DNA of 64,000 nucleotides from Stomoxys calcitrans (Eukaryota > Arthropoda > Insecta > Diptera > Muscidae). Where the stretch lies: positions 151,993,501 through 152,057,500 of the forward strand of contig NC_081556.1 in NCBI RefSeq assembly GCF_963082655.1, written 5' to 3'. Made by a program: the position numbers and the translations under genes. This document shows, piece after piece, positions 23,401-32,375 of the stretch; position 1 is the first letter of the stretch, and each line of letters opens with the position of its first letter. The notes below the pieces were generated by a model, which was not told where the DNA came from, ran no database searches, and worked only from the letters and a program-made list of their open reading frames with translations.

Positions 23401-26328
23401 TTGACATCATTGCCATCAATTCTTTTTAAATTTCGGCAAAAGAAAGTGGCAGTATGTGGAGACATCGAAGAGATGTTTCATCAAATTCACATCAGAGCAG
23501 AAGATCGTGATGTGCAACGGTTTCTTTGGAGGGATTGTAACCAGGAGAGAGCGCCAGATGTGTACATAATGGACGTCATGATATTTGGTGCCACATGCGC
23601 TCCCAGCATATCGCAGTATGTGAAGAATTACAATGCTGACAAATTTCTGGAAGAGTTTCCCCTTGCTGCAAAGGCAATCAAACAAAATCATTATGTGGAT
23701 GATTTGCTATGTTCTATTGATACGGCTGAGGAGGCAATAAAATTGGTTAAAGATGTGTGCTTTGTACATCGCCAAGCTGGTTTCAATATAAGAAACTGGG
23801 TGTCCAATAGCAGGGAGGTTAGGAATGCATTTGCATCTACTCTTTCGGAGAAAGTTAAATGCATAAATTTTAAAGCCGAAAACAGTGTTGAGAAAGTACT
23901 GGGCGTTTTTTGGGAGCATGATGAGGATGTTATAACATTTAAAATAGCATCATGGCTTCTGGAGGGTGAATTATTGTCAACCAAAAAAGCTCCAACTAAG
24001 CGAGAAATGCTTAGACTAGTAATGTCCATTTACGACCCCCTGGGACTAATTGGACACATAGTTATGTTCGTGAAGGTTCTCATGCAAGAAGTTTGGAGGT
24101 CCAAATCGGGGTGGGATGAACCAATCCATCACGAATTGGCGGCAAAATGGAGTCACTGGTTACGAATTTTGCCAGACATCGAAAACCTCAAAATAGAAAG
24201 ATGCTATCTAAAAACTTTTCATAATTATGAAGGCGTTAATGTCCAGCTGCATACCTTTGTGGATGCCAGCAAGGACGGTTATGCTGCTGTATGTTATTTA
24301 AGACTGAAGAAAAATGCCGATGTGGTTTGTTCGTTAGTGACTGCCAAAACCAGAGTTGCCCCAATTAAAATAACGTCAGTGCCTAGGCTTGAACTTATGG
24401 CAGCTTTAATAGGAGCGCGTCTAGCGAAGTTTGTGCTGGATAATCACGAAATTGGAATTTCTAAAAAATATTTTTGGAGCGATTCGAAGACAGTTTTGAG
24501 TTGGATCAACTCTGACCATCGCAAATATAACCAGTTTGTTGCATTTCGGGTTACGGAAATCCTGGAACTCTCATCAATCAGCGATTGGAATTGGGTTCCA
24601 AGTAGAGAGAATGTGGCCGATGATGCCACAAAATGGTCGAAAATTCCAAATTTTTCCGATTCTAGTAGGTGGTTCCATGGACCAGCTTTTTTGTTCCAAC
24701 CTGAAGAAATGTGGCCCCAAAAGACGGGTTTTAGTGGTAATACAGAGGAGGAACGAATACATACCTCGTACCCAATAAATAAATACGAGCCCATTTTAAA
24801 TGAGCTGCGATTTTCGAAATGGAATCGGCTGGTGAGAGCTATTGCTTATGTGGTCAAATTTATTACTATTTGTCGAAAAAATGAGCCCAGATGCCAAGGA
24901 TTAACACTGGATTATTTAAAGAGAGCGGAGCATATAATATATAAACAGGTGCAATCTGTGACTTACTCAGCTGAAATTGCTGCCCTGAATACAAAGTCTC
25001 CTGTGCCAAAATCCAGCGAAATTTTTTCAAAAACACCCTATTTGGAGGAAGGGCTTTTACGAGTTGATGGCAGAATAGATTTGGCAAATGTTACATTTGA
25101 CCAAAAGCGTCCAATAATATTGCCCAGAAAACATTATGTTACCAAATTAATAATTCTTCATTATCACGAAAAATTTCATCATATGCATCATGAAACAGTT
25201 GTGAATGAGCTGAGGCAAAAGTATGCCATCTCGAAACTTCGCACCACTGTAAAGACTATTTTTCGTTCCTGTCAATTCTGTAAAATCACCAAGGTGGTGC
25301 CTAACCCCCCTCAGATGGCAAAGTTACCTCGAGCTCGTGTAGCTGCTTATGCATCTCCATTCTCTTATACTGGAGTAGACTTCTTTGGGCCCATATTGGT
25401 CAGTGTGAATCGCCACAAAGAGAAACGATATGGCTGTTTGTTTACGTGCCTCACTATAAGGGCCGTTCATATTGAGATTGCACATTCTCTTACGACAAGC
25501 TCTTGTATTTTGGCTATTCGCAATTTTATGGCGCGTAGAGGTACACCGCATGAGTTCTATAGCGACAATGGAACTAATTTTATTGGAGCAGAGAGGGAAC
25601 TAAGAGAGGCGCTAGCAGAGGTTAACAAAAACGAATTACTCGAAACTTTTACAACTGCCAACACCAAATGGAATTTTAATCCTCCTGCTTCACCCCACAT
25701 GGGAGGCGCCTGGGAGCGTTTAGTTCGCTCAATCAAAATGGTTTTGTATAAGATCATGCCCTCAAGGCACCCTACTGATGAGCTACTTTTGAGCATGTTA
25801 ATCGAGGTGGAAAATGTGATAAATTCGAGGCCGCTCGCATATGTTCCAATTGAAGAACATATGGCAGAAGCTTTAACCCCGAATCATTTTCTTGTGGGAA
25901 GCTCCAATGGGCTAAAACCCTTAACTACAGTTTACGACAGTGGAACCTTATTGAGACAGAGCTGGCTTATTTCTCAACAATATGGCAACATATTTTGGAA
26001 GAAGTGGCTGGCCGAATATTTACCATCGCTTACTTGTAGGACAAAATGGCACGAGAAATCAAAGGCATTATGTCAGGGGGATTTAGTTATCATTGTAGAC
26101 CCTTCTTTACCTAGAAATGTCTGGCTGCGAGGCAAAGTACTTGAAACGAGGTTGGCACCAGATGGTCAGGTCCGCAGCGCAAAAATATTGACATGTCGAG
26201 GCGTAATGGAGAGACCTGCAACGAAGCTGGCAATTTTGGATGTTGCTGCTCAAACTAAGTCTGACGTAGAAGAAGCTTCTTGTCATACTCCGGGGGGAAT
26301 GTTGACGCCAATCTCAAAAATGCCTTAA
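20431..26328 (+). CDS. BEL/Pao Gag-Pol polyprotein
   Basis: 1965 codons in one open frame. Residues 16-55 form a Cys4-His-Cys3 PHD-type zinc finger (C16, C19, C30, C33, H38, C41, C52, C55). About 329-480 is gag, starting LPIFSGHAEDWPLF (DUF1759-like). About 544-610 is a Cys/His-rich nucleic-acid-binding stretch. The aspartic protease centre is D673-E-G-S, with Glu where Thr is commonest. Reverse transcriptase spans about 940-1130 with catalytic YVDD at 1088-1091. RNase H has VDASKDG with D1278. Integrase has an HHCC zinc finger (H1577 to C1614/C1617) and catalytic D1650, D1712 and E1762 (SDNGTNF, GGAWERL). A Pao-type C-terminal domain (DUF5641-like) follows. The last nine or so codons lie within the 3' LTR. 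The first ATG after the 5' LTR (85-bp leader) is taken as the start. The frame lacks stops or shifts, so the element may still be active. Confidence 0.93.
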   Translation: MNNDITTGQPQNDNGCILCPNPPDSNMLSCMECKRVFHKICLKNANRTNQLCPDCADRRPPSPTHSIRSHSSAVSRQSHARSIQLQLQRLEEERNLNLEFLNKKYDLLQEAATVNENSSTSSQSVQNWVNQLPNHDQQAESALMSTNNNGVHAQSTHLFEETSYLDMPNSSAERNSNSETTRGTGQNKVTTGSATQLPPNSTNLCSAACNIATSTIGNTAPIAAVSATTNSGDQRYLHTQTASLNPNAVTFINLPKNSYFNTATQLPPSVASAPRQNYPENTQSFIYQAPISSTMRPQTNSFNSTSQFHNSNLLQQSSINARQSVPKELPIFSGHAEDWPLFISTFEWSTSTCCFSEAENLIRLQKSLKGEALYSVQHLLIHPSNVSAVIDILRMLYGQPEKILNSIKERINSSPKVDENNLQTLTHFAINVRSLIATIKAGNLPDEINNSFLLQQLLQKLPSSYQMQWATIKQQLMIQNKKPNLSAFDSWLFSVGLTASTITTDPISNNRDKNRHTKSSSFNNNKTTTSKRAFIYSHSDDKKCIVCNNKNCRAVSDCPTYQSLERSEKWNVVRTKKLCKYCLGVHMGECRKKKKCGEEGCEYYHHSSLHRYTSPSPPVGSKQTSNQNMTNSSNERDVIHNSHNNMLTNILFKIVPITIYGNNKSIETYAFIDEGSSVSLMDNSIASDLKIDGVASPLCLKWTGGMQRREKNSMKLTIQISGNSKTRVSLNVCTVESLSLPVQSLNYKLLAQRYRHLRNLPVKSYVNAEPKLLIGLNHLNLGISNKIREGASNEPVAVRTKLGWLIYGTTSEPDHTSKPFNFQVCNCTASDEKLDELVRSFYTLESIGICTKDPLKSEDESRALNLLSKYMKQKASGNYEVPLLWKFDCVELPNSFDMAIKRLTCLEGKLKRNFDLLNIFRDTISKYLSKGYIRRLDEKDIRRNDGKVWYLPIFAVFNKNKPGKSRVVWDAAARVGEFSLNSFLLKGPDMLTSLPSILFKFRQKKVAVCGDIEEMFHQIHIRAEDRDVQRFLWRDCNQERAPDVYIMDVMIFGATCAPSISQYVKNYNADKFLEEFPLAAKAIKQNHYVDDLLCSIDTAEEAIKLVKDVCFVHRQAGFNIRNWVSNSREVRNAFASTLSEKVKCINFKAENSVEKVLGVFWEHDEDVITFKIASWLLEGELLSTKKAPTKREMLRLVMSIYDPLGLIGHIVMFVKVLMQEVWRSKSGWDEPIHHELAAKWSHWLRILPDIENLKIERCYLKTFHNYEGVNVQLHTFVDASKDGYAAVCYLRLKKNADVVCSLVTAKTRVAPIKITSVPRLELMAALIGARLAKFVLDNHEIGISKKYFWSDSKTVLSWINSDHRKYNQFVAFRVTEILELSSISDWNWVPSRENVADDATKWSKIPNFSDSSRWFHGPAFLFQPEEMWPQKTGFSGNTEEERIHTSYPINKYEPILNELRFSKWNRLVRAIAYVVKFITICRKNEPRCQGLTLDYLKRAEHIIYKQVQSVTYSAEIAALNTKSPVPKSSEIFSKTPYLEEGLLRVDGRIDLANVTFDQKRPIILPRKHYVTKLIILHYHEKFHHMHHETVVNELRQKYAISKLRTTVKTIFRSCQFCKITKVVPNPPQMAKLPRARVAAYASPFSYTGVDFFGPILVSVNRHKEKRYGCLFTCLTIRAVHIEIAHSLTTSSCILAIRNFMARRGTPHEFYSDNGTNFIGAERELREALAEVNKNELLETFTTANTKWNFNPPASPHMGGAWERLVRSIKMVLYKIMPSRHPTDELLLSMLIEVENVINSRPLAYVPIEEHMAEALTPNHFLVGSSNGLKPLTTVYDSGTLLRQSWLISQQYGNIFWKKWLAEYLPSLTCRTKWHEKSKALCQGDLVIIVDPSLPRNVWLRGKVLETRLAPDGQVRSAKILTCRGVMERPATKLAILDVAAQTKSDVEEASCHTPGGMLTPISKMP
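26292..26299 (+). other. Polypurine tract of the BEL element
   Basis: GGGGGGAA lies immediately before the TGTTG start of the 3' LTR, the expected plus-strand primer site. It sits inside the ORF. Confidence 0.8.
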
Positions 26329-26749
26329 TTTAAATTTATAGCAACTCAATTTTGTATCTGTCAGTTCGTAATTATTGATAGGGTTAAGTAACGTAATTAT
26401 TGTTAGTGTTTAGTAACTAGTAATTTTTAATTAAATGTTTTTAAAATGTCAAGTAGCGTCCTCATTCGCCATATTCTTAAAGTCCATAAAAATTTGCAAG
26501 TTGGCATATACGCGGTGTTGCGGATTCAGGAGGAATATTGCAGATAATTATTAAAATCTAGTGGTTTTCATACCAAAAAGTAGGTTACGTTTTTTTTTGT
26601 TATAATTTTTGTATTTTTACTTGTATGTTTTTATGTAGGAATTTTAATATAAATGCACTTGTGAAATAAATCAAGTCTTTTGTGGAACTGGTGTATTTTA
26701 TTCAAAATCCCGTGGAAACTGCTAGCTCTGGCAAATTGCCTTCTCAACA
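26300..26749 (+). repeat. BEL/Pao 3' LTR
   Basis: 450 bp. It supplies the polyprotein stop codon (26326-26328) and a candidate AATAAA at 26665-26670. Confidence 0.95.
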
Positions 26750-26754
26750 CTTGT

Positions 26755-29074
26755 GTTTTCGAGACGCTCTTTAATTTGAACCCAAGATTCTAACCCTTTC
26801 CGTACGCGCTGCGCAAATATGTACCATTTCGTACTTTTCGGTACTTTTTAGTACCTTAACGTACGAATATCACCAAATCCAGCCTTATCTTGTGCCTACG
26901 ACCCAAGCCAACATTCATGCAAATTTTCATGATTCTAGCTTTAGCTTTAGCTTTGAGCTGCTCTATAATCATCCAGTCATACAACTCTTTTTATGTACAA
27001 TATATAGATATTATTAACCGATCCCTTTTAAGGACCACGAGTCCTCGAGTCACTCGCCACCATAACATACAATATTTTCCATTGATTCTAAAATATATAT
27101 CTCCTCTTTATAAATGTCCTTATTTCTTTGAGCTACATCATCTACAAAGTCCTTTAAATGGTTGATAAGTTTCGTGAATTTATTGACACCTTGTGAATTT
27201 TTCAATATCATCGCATCACAAACGAGAGATGACAATTTGTTCTCAACGAACTTGTGATTATTTTATTATCACACCAACAATGGTCACGTTTTTGGTCGCA
27301 TACAAATGGCCTGCAGTTAACAAATGACCCCATTTTTCGATTTGCCACATAACATCTTTGGCCAAAGGCCTTGTGACTCTTTTGCTGCCATGTCTGAGCA
27401 CATGTTTGGTATTTGAGACACGTTTTTTTTCATGCTACAGTTTTCAGCCATTGCTTGCCGTCTCCAATGCCAGCACCATTGCCACTATCACCAACTCATT
27501 GTTAGGCAGGACATAAGAAGGAGCAAAGCATGGTTAGGCTATGGCTCATATCGATGATACTGACAGTCTACCGGTTGTGCATTTTTAGTCAATTTTTCAA
27601 TGTTCATACACAAAGAAAAAAAAGTAGAAAGTTTATCAGAGATTCAGTCGCCACAAAGTGCCTACTAATGAAGGTCTGTTGTCTGTTTTGGAGCCAAATA
27701 TGTGCTAAACTCTTATAGTACCCAAAATTGCCAAGATCATATGAGAGAAGATTAAAGTGGTGTTGTATAAATGAATCTGAAGCATACAGTTTAAATCTTA
27801 TCTTGCCAGATGGGGCGAGAAAGTTTTACACGTACGAAGGTCTCCAAAATTTATCCAACATTAGTGAGGGGATAACCAGGGGATGGAAAAACGTAAGGAA
27901 TTTCAAGCTATGCAAACCATACGCCAAGGCCAAACCGAAAACAAAAAATGTGTTTCTATTAATTTTTATTCTACTTATTTTTTCACCGTGTAGATTCTCC
28001 TTTGGCGTTTTCTATAGAAAACTGCATTTACAAATTATTATGCGATGGAAAGCCTCAAAAAATCAGAAATTGAACAATGATGTACAGGATGAAGGCTACA
28101 CCAAATTCCTAGCGGATGTTTAGTTGGACTAGTGTGAGTTCATAATGTAAGGTGGATGGGAGGTGCATTATCCACATTCTCAACAACATCATTCTAAGCA
28201 TGATGACGGTTATGGATGCTGGATGTAGGTATCATCACATCAAGGCCGGGGTCATAATACCTGACCCTATTGCTACAGCTTCACATTGTAGCTGCGGCCA
28301 TTGTTAGTCATCTGATGCCACTTCTGTTGTTGTCGGTATATGATTTGCAATGTTGTCCATTGTCAACAGCTTAGATCCTAGGGCAGAACAAAATTCAAGG
28401 TAAAAATGGGAATATCATGACAAGTGGATGCCTGCAGGAAGGAAAGTACTACCATATCCTGGCATGTGCAGTTATGACAAGTTCAATGTAAGCCTGTCAC
28501 TTTGAGGTTAAATTCCCTAACAAAAAGTTAACAATTTTGTCAACAAGGACATCACTGCATGACCTGCACTTGGAATAACCAGAAGGCAACGCTTAAATGG
28601 AAGCCACTAGATTAATTTTTTTTTTTATTAATTTTAAATGCTAAATGAAACTATCTGGAAAATCTGATTTGTAAAATGGAAATTACCTTTTAACAAACTT
28701 AAAACGTTTAGACAAACATCAAAGTCCAGGAGGCCTGGAAAGAGTGGAGGTGAAGAGGAGGAGTGAAGTTGCATAGCCCCAGCTCAACCATGAAGAAAAC
28801 TTAAACAGGCCAACATTTACTGCACTATCAGCAGCGGCAACACGATAAAGTTAACAACCACGTCAACACCTTTAACTAAACATGAAAAACTATTAGAAGA
28901 AGGATTAAACTAAGGCACAGTGGAAGAGGGCGGAACACAGGAGAAGTAATTCTTGGGTTAATTTTGGCAATGGAAACATTTAAAAGGCTAACGTTCCAAA
29001 CGCTTGTCGAACGGTTTGTTATTTAAACGCTATCCACAAATGTGCAAAGTATGATACAAATTCCATGTCCTGAT
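26755..29074. other. GTACC remnant, then unassigned host-like DNA
   Basis: 26815-26880 carries the last GTACC-repeat remnant. The rest has no recognised repeat. A 131-codon plus frame at 27728-28123 has a hydrophobic run but no recognisable domain or splice context, so it is not called as a gene. Confidence 0.45.
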
Positions 29075-29250
29075 TTTCCTTATTTTGCCTCTAAAGGCCG
29101 CAAAAATAATACTATGCTGCTGAAATTTTGCATTTAAGTGTTTTGTTATGATGTCTCATAAATGTGAATACGAATCAAATCAGTCCATGACCTTATCTAG
29201 CTCCCATATAAATCAATCTTCCTATTTGACTTTTGGGCCTCTAGAGGGCT
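29075..29250 (-). repeat. DINE-like core fragment
   Basis: It contains GCTGAAATTTTGCATTTAAG, TTTTGTTATGATGTC and CTAGCTCCCATATAAATC, which matches the type I core without either end. Confidence 0.55.
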
Positions 29251-29359
29251 TACTTAAATTTCTTACTAGCCGAAGCGAGCCCGCTCCGCTGCGCCTTCTT
29301 TAACTCTCTAATGTCTTTTTAGGTTGGGGACACTTCGTCCGGAATGCGAATATCGAATT

Positions 29360-29616
29360 CGTGCCATTGTATCCTATGACGCTGAACGCGTTCGAATCCT
29401 GGCGAGAACATTGGACAAAGCTGTGGTTATCACCTCTTGATGTTTGCGACATTTGGGAGTTACAATGCCATGCATGGTCATTTAAAATATGTTCCCCAAA
29501 GAGGTGTCGCACTGCGGGACGCTGTTCGGATTCGGCTATAAAAAAAGGTCCCTTATCATTGAGTTTAAACCTGATTCGGAAATCCCTCATTGACTTGTGA
29601 GAAGTTTGCCCCTAAT
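29360..29616 (+). mobile_element. SINE copy, diverged with damaged head
   Basis: TATGACGCTGAACGCGTTCGAATCCTGGCG, split by a deletion in the B-box region, is followed by AGAGGTGTCGCACTGCGGG, CATTGAGTTTAAACCTGATT and GTGAGAAGTTTGCCCC. The A box is lost. Confidence 0.75.
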
Positions 29617-29639
29617 CGGTTTCTGGTGTTTTTAAAAAT

Positions 29640-30085
29640 TAGGATAATGAGAAGTGCTTTTTAGGGGATGGACGGCACCTCAGACATTTCGACTCAAATA
29701 TGGATATCAAATTCGTGCTGGACTTCCAAATCCCTTTAATTTGAGCCCCATATTGCCATGGCCGGTAAATATGAACAGTTTGGTGGGTGTTTTGGGGCTG
29801 GGCGGCCATCGGCACTTTGCACCGAAAATAGATATCAAATTCTTTCTTTATTCCCAACGGAAATGAAGTTCAGTTTAGGAGGTGCTTTATGGTGTACCCC
29901 AAAACACTTGGCTCGAAAATTGGATATCAAAATCGTTTTCTTCTCTCAAATACCTTTCATTTGAGTCCCATATTGTCATAATGGGCCAAAAACCCCATTT
30001 GAGGTATCTTTAGGGAGGAAAAGAGCCAGCTGTGTACTTGGACCCAAATTTTAATACCATATTCGTTTTCTGGTCTCCAATATGG
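29640..30085 (-). repeat. Fragment related to the Helitron-like element core
   Basis: It reads AATACCTTTCATTTGAGTCC and CATATTGTCATAATGGG, the reverse complement of the unit in 11438-12611, with several degenerate repeats such as TTGGATATCAAAATCG. No termini are visible. Confidence 0.5.
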
Positions 30086-30362
30086 TAAGCAGGATCGTTT
30101 TATTGTAAGGCTGTCGGAAACAGTTCTTAATCCAGAGTGCTTAATGACCCTCAAGCTCTCTCTGTCTTCCAGCTCTGTTCCAACCGTGTATCTTGAACTT
30201 CCAAACCATGCCGCTGACAGCAGTATCTTGCACTCGACCTCAAGTATCGTCCCAGGTATTCCAACTTCTTCCATTGCATCAAGGCTTCCTATCGTCGCCT
30301 CGATTATAACGCGACGGTTTGACCTGCTTCTTTTCTCTATCCAAACTAAACCAAAAATACTA
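30086..30362 (-). pseudogene. Unidentified coding remnant
   Basis: The minus frame contains EEVGIPGTILEVECKILLSA followed by WFGSSRYTVGTELEDRESLR, which looks like real protein sequence, but I do not recognise the family. It sits between repeats with no start or splice evidence, so a degraded transposon ORF is the most likely explanation. Confidence 0.3.
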
Positions 30363-30365
30363 AAT

Positions 30366-30668
30366 TTCCTACGAACATTCCATTAAGGAACAGGGGTTAC
30401 TTCTCTCATGTCAATGAGTGCTGTCCGATTCAAGTTTTAAGCTCGATAAACGATTTGGGGCCTCCTTTTAAATGCCGAGTTCGAACGGCATGCCGCACCA
30501 CTCGGTAGAGAAGTTTTGACATGGCAGGATATCTTACAAATGTAGCCAGCAGTAGTAAAGGGTTAACCACAGCTGAAAATATTTTTTGATGTTTACGCCG
30601 GGACTTGAACCCATTCGGTGGCGTTCGGTGTCATAGGGGGGCATGCTACCCTCTGCGCCACAGTGGCC
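30366..30668 (-). mobile_element. SINE copy
   Basis: The reverse complement shows the whole family: head GGCCACTGTGGCGCAGAGG, B-box region GGGTTCAAGTCCCGGCG, body, and end CCTTAATGGAATGTTCGTA. The head carries a TATGACACCGAACGCC variant. No target duplication could be confirmed. Confidence 0.8.
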
Positions 30669-30934
30669 TCTCTCTATGCAAAATCCCATCGTTTTAAGTG
30701 TTATAGACGCAGTGGCGCCTAATACTTAATACGTATGTCTATAGACTGCACATCTGGAATAGCCTCCAGTGTCTTGGTAGACTGTTATCTGAAGCTATTT
30801 TACTATGCTTATGTTGCACTTTTTCTCCATCGCAGTCAAGCAAACTACTTAGGTGTAAGTAAGTATTGGTCTAATAACGATCTTGTAGAGCCAGTGGACT
30901 ATCCTCGGGTTCAGGCCCCTTCTCACACCTACAA
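30669..30934. other. Unassigned spacer between two SINE copies
   Basis: Nothing recognised in this AT-rich spacer. Confidence 0.5.
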
Positions 30935-31246
30935 TGCAAATTTGCCCATGAACATTCCATTAACGAAAATGGCAAACTTCTCACAAATTAATGAGTGCTG
31001 CCCGGTTCGATTTTAAGCTAATTGATAATGATAAGGGACCTCCTTTTTATAGCCGAGTCCGAAAGGCGTGCCGCAGAGCGACACCTCTTTGGGGAGAAGT
31101 TTTTACATGGCAAAGTACCTCACAAATGTTGGCAGCATTAGGAGGGGATAACCACCGCTGACAATTTTTTTTGATGTTCCTGCCAGGATTCGAACCCAAG
31201 CGTTCAGTGTCATAGGCGGACATGCTTACCTCTGCGCTACGGTGGC
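30935..31246 (-). mobile_element. SINE copy, near full length
   Basis: The reverse complement starts GGCCACCGTAGCGCAGAGG with TCCGCCTATGACACTGAACG and GGGTTCGAATCCTGGC. It ends TTCATGGGCAAATTTGCATT. Orientation matches the copy at 30366-30668. It is a good reference copy for the head. Confidence 0.85.
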
Positions 31247-31261
31247 CTTACGCCTACGGCC

Positions 31262-32330
31262 CATCTAAATAGTGCCCAACATCTGTGAGCCTTCTCGGTA
31301 TGATCCTGAATGTCACTATTCTGTCCAAGATCATTCCAAAATACTTGACCTTGTCGGATATCAAAATCATTCTGTTGAGGAAATGTGCCTCCTTTTTGCG
31401 TTAAAAATCAGATCCCTAGGTCTAGCTCAGTTGTATGGCATCTCAAAAAACATTTCGACCTTCGGGCATATCTGATTCGGATCCCTACCCTTTCAAAGTA
31501 TTATCAAATCGTCAGCGTAACAGATAGACTCAAATCCCTCCACAGTTAGGACATTTATGGTGGTCACCCATAACAGTTGAGGAATCTCCCGGGCCACCTT
31601 TTCCTTTATACGTGTGTCATCGGACAAACAATTTATCCCCTTGTACATTAGCAAATGATTTATCAAGGACCCGTTCCACCATGTACTTTTCTACGGATTG
31701 AATACGAATGTCGGTTCTCCAATTTTTTTTTTTTTTTTTGTCAATGCATACTGGGAACCGGTACATCCTGGCTTCGCAAGACTCTTCTATTAAGTGCACA
31801 ACATCGTGCAGGGCGGTCCACACCGATCTCCCCTTCACACAAGCATGCTGCTTGTATCTGAGCATAAACACAAAACGCTGCATAATTTTGAGAAGAAGGG
31901 ACGTCAGATTTATAGATTTATAGGCCATTGGTGCCGCATTACGCTTCACACTTCCTTGACTATCCAAGCGTGTCATCTTTGCTTACTACCAGGCCTTCGG
32001 AATTTACACAAATTCCAGACAAGCTGCGAATATAGCGGTCAGGTGGGACACCAGGCAGTTCGCCTCTAATTCCAGCAGCTCCGAAAATATTCCCTCATGT
32101 TCTGGTGACTTAAATGGTTGAAAACTTCCCCAGGCTTCCTTAACCATAAATTCCCTAATGATGAGCCCTCGATCATCCTCTGTTCTCCGATTCGGGTCCC
32201 TTCGTGTGTCCTGTTCTTTTCGTATATTCCATGGAAAATGCGTTTTCATCAGAAACCTCAACATGTCCTACGTTGTCTCTGCTCTTACTCCCCCATTTCT
32301 TCAACTCCCATAATGTCTACAAAAGTTTCA
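31262..32330 (-). pseudogene. Degenerate non-LTR retrotransposon reverse transcriptase
   Basis: Minus-strand pieces in order: FQPFKSPEHEGIFSELLELE (RT motif before the palm), INLTSLLLKIMQRFV, KQHACVKGRSVWTALHDVVH, a catalytic CYADDLIIL near 31500-31525, and KVKYFGMILDR. Several frame changes and an A11 run inside the coding part (31726-31740 as T on plus) show it is dead. The style fits Jockey/I-type elements. Neither endonuclease nor RNase H is visible. Confidence 0.7.
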
Positions 32331-32375
32331 GTTTGGACATGGGTTTTTGTGACAAAATGTTTCATTTTAGCGGTT

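Larger units (their letters stand above)
19895..26749 (+). mobile_element. Complete BEL/Pao LTR retrotransposon
   Basis: The 6855-bp element has LTRs at 19895-20345 and 26300-26749, one 1965-codon ORF and the target duplication CTTGT at 19890-19894 and 26750-26754. LTR termini are TGTTG...CAACA. LTR identity, open ORF and intact duplication all point to a very recent insertion. A primer-binding site with the usual TGG start was not recognised just after the 5' LTR. Gene order (gag, protease, RT, RNase H, integrase) with DUF1759-like gag is typical of BEL/Pao, and no env-like ORF was seen. Confidence 0.95.

Noticed and set aside
27728..28123. 131-codon plus-strand frame
   Set aside because: No recognisable family; the hydrophobic stretch looks like chance in AT-rich DNA.
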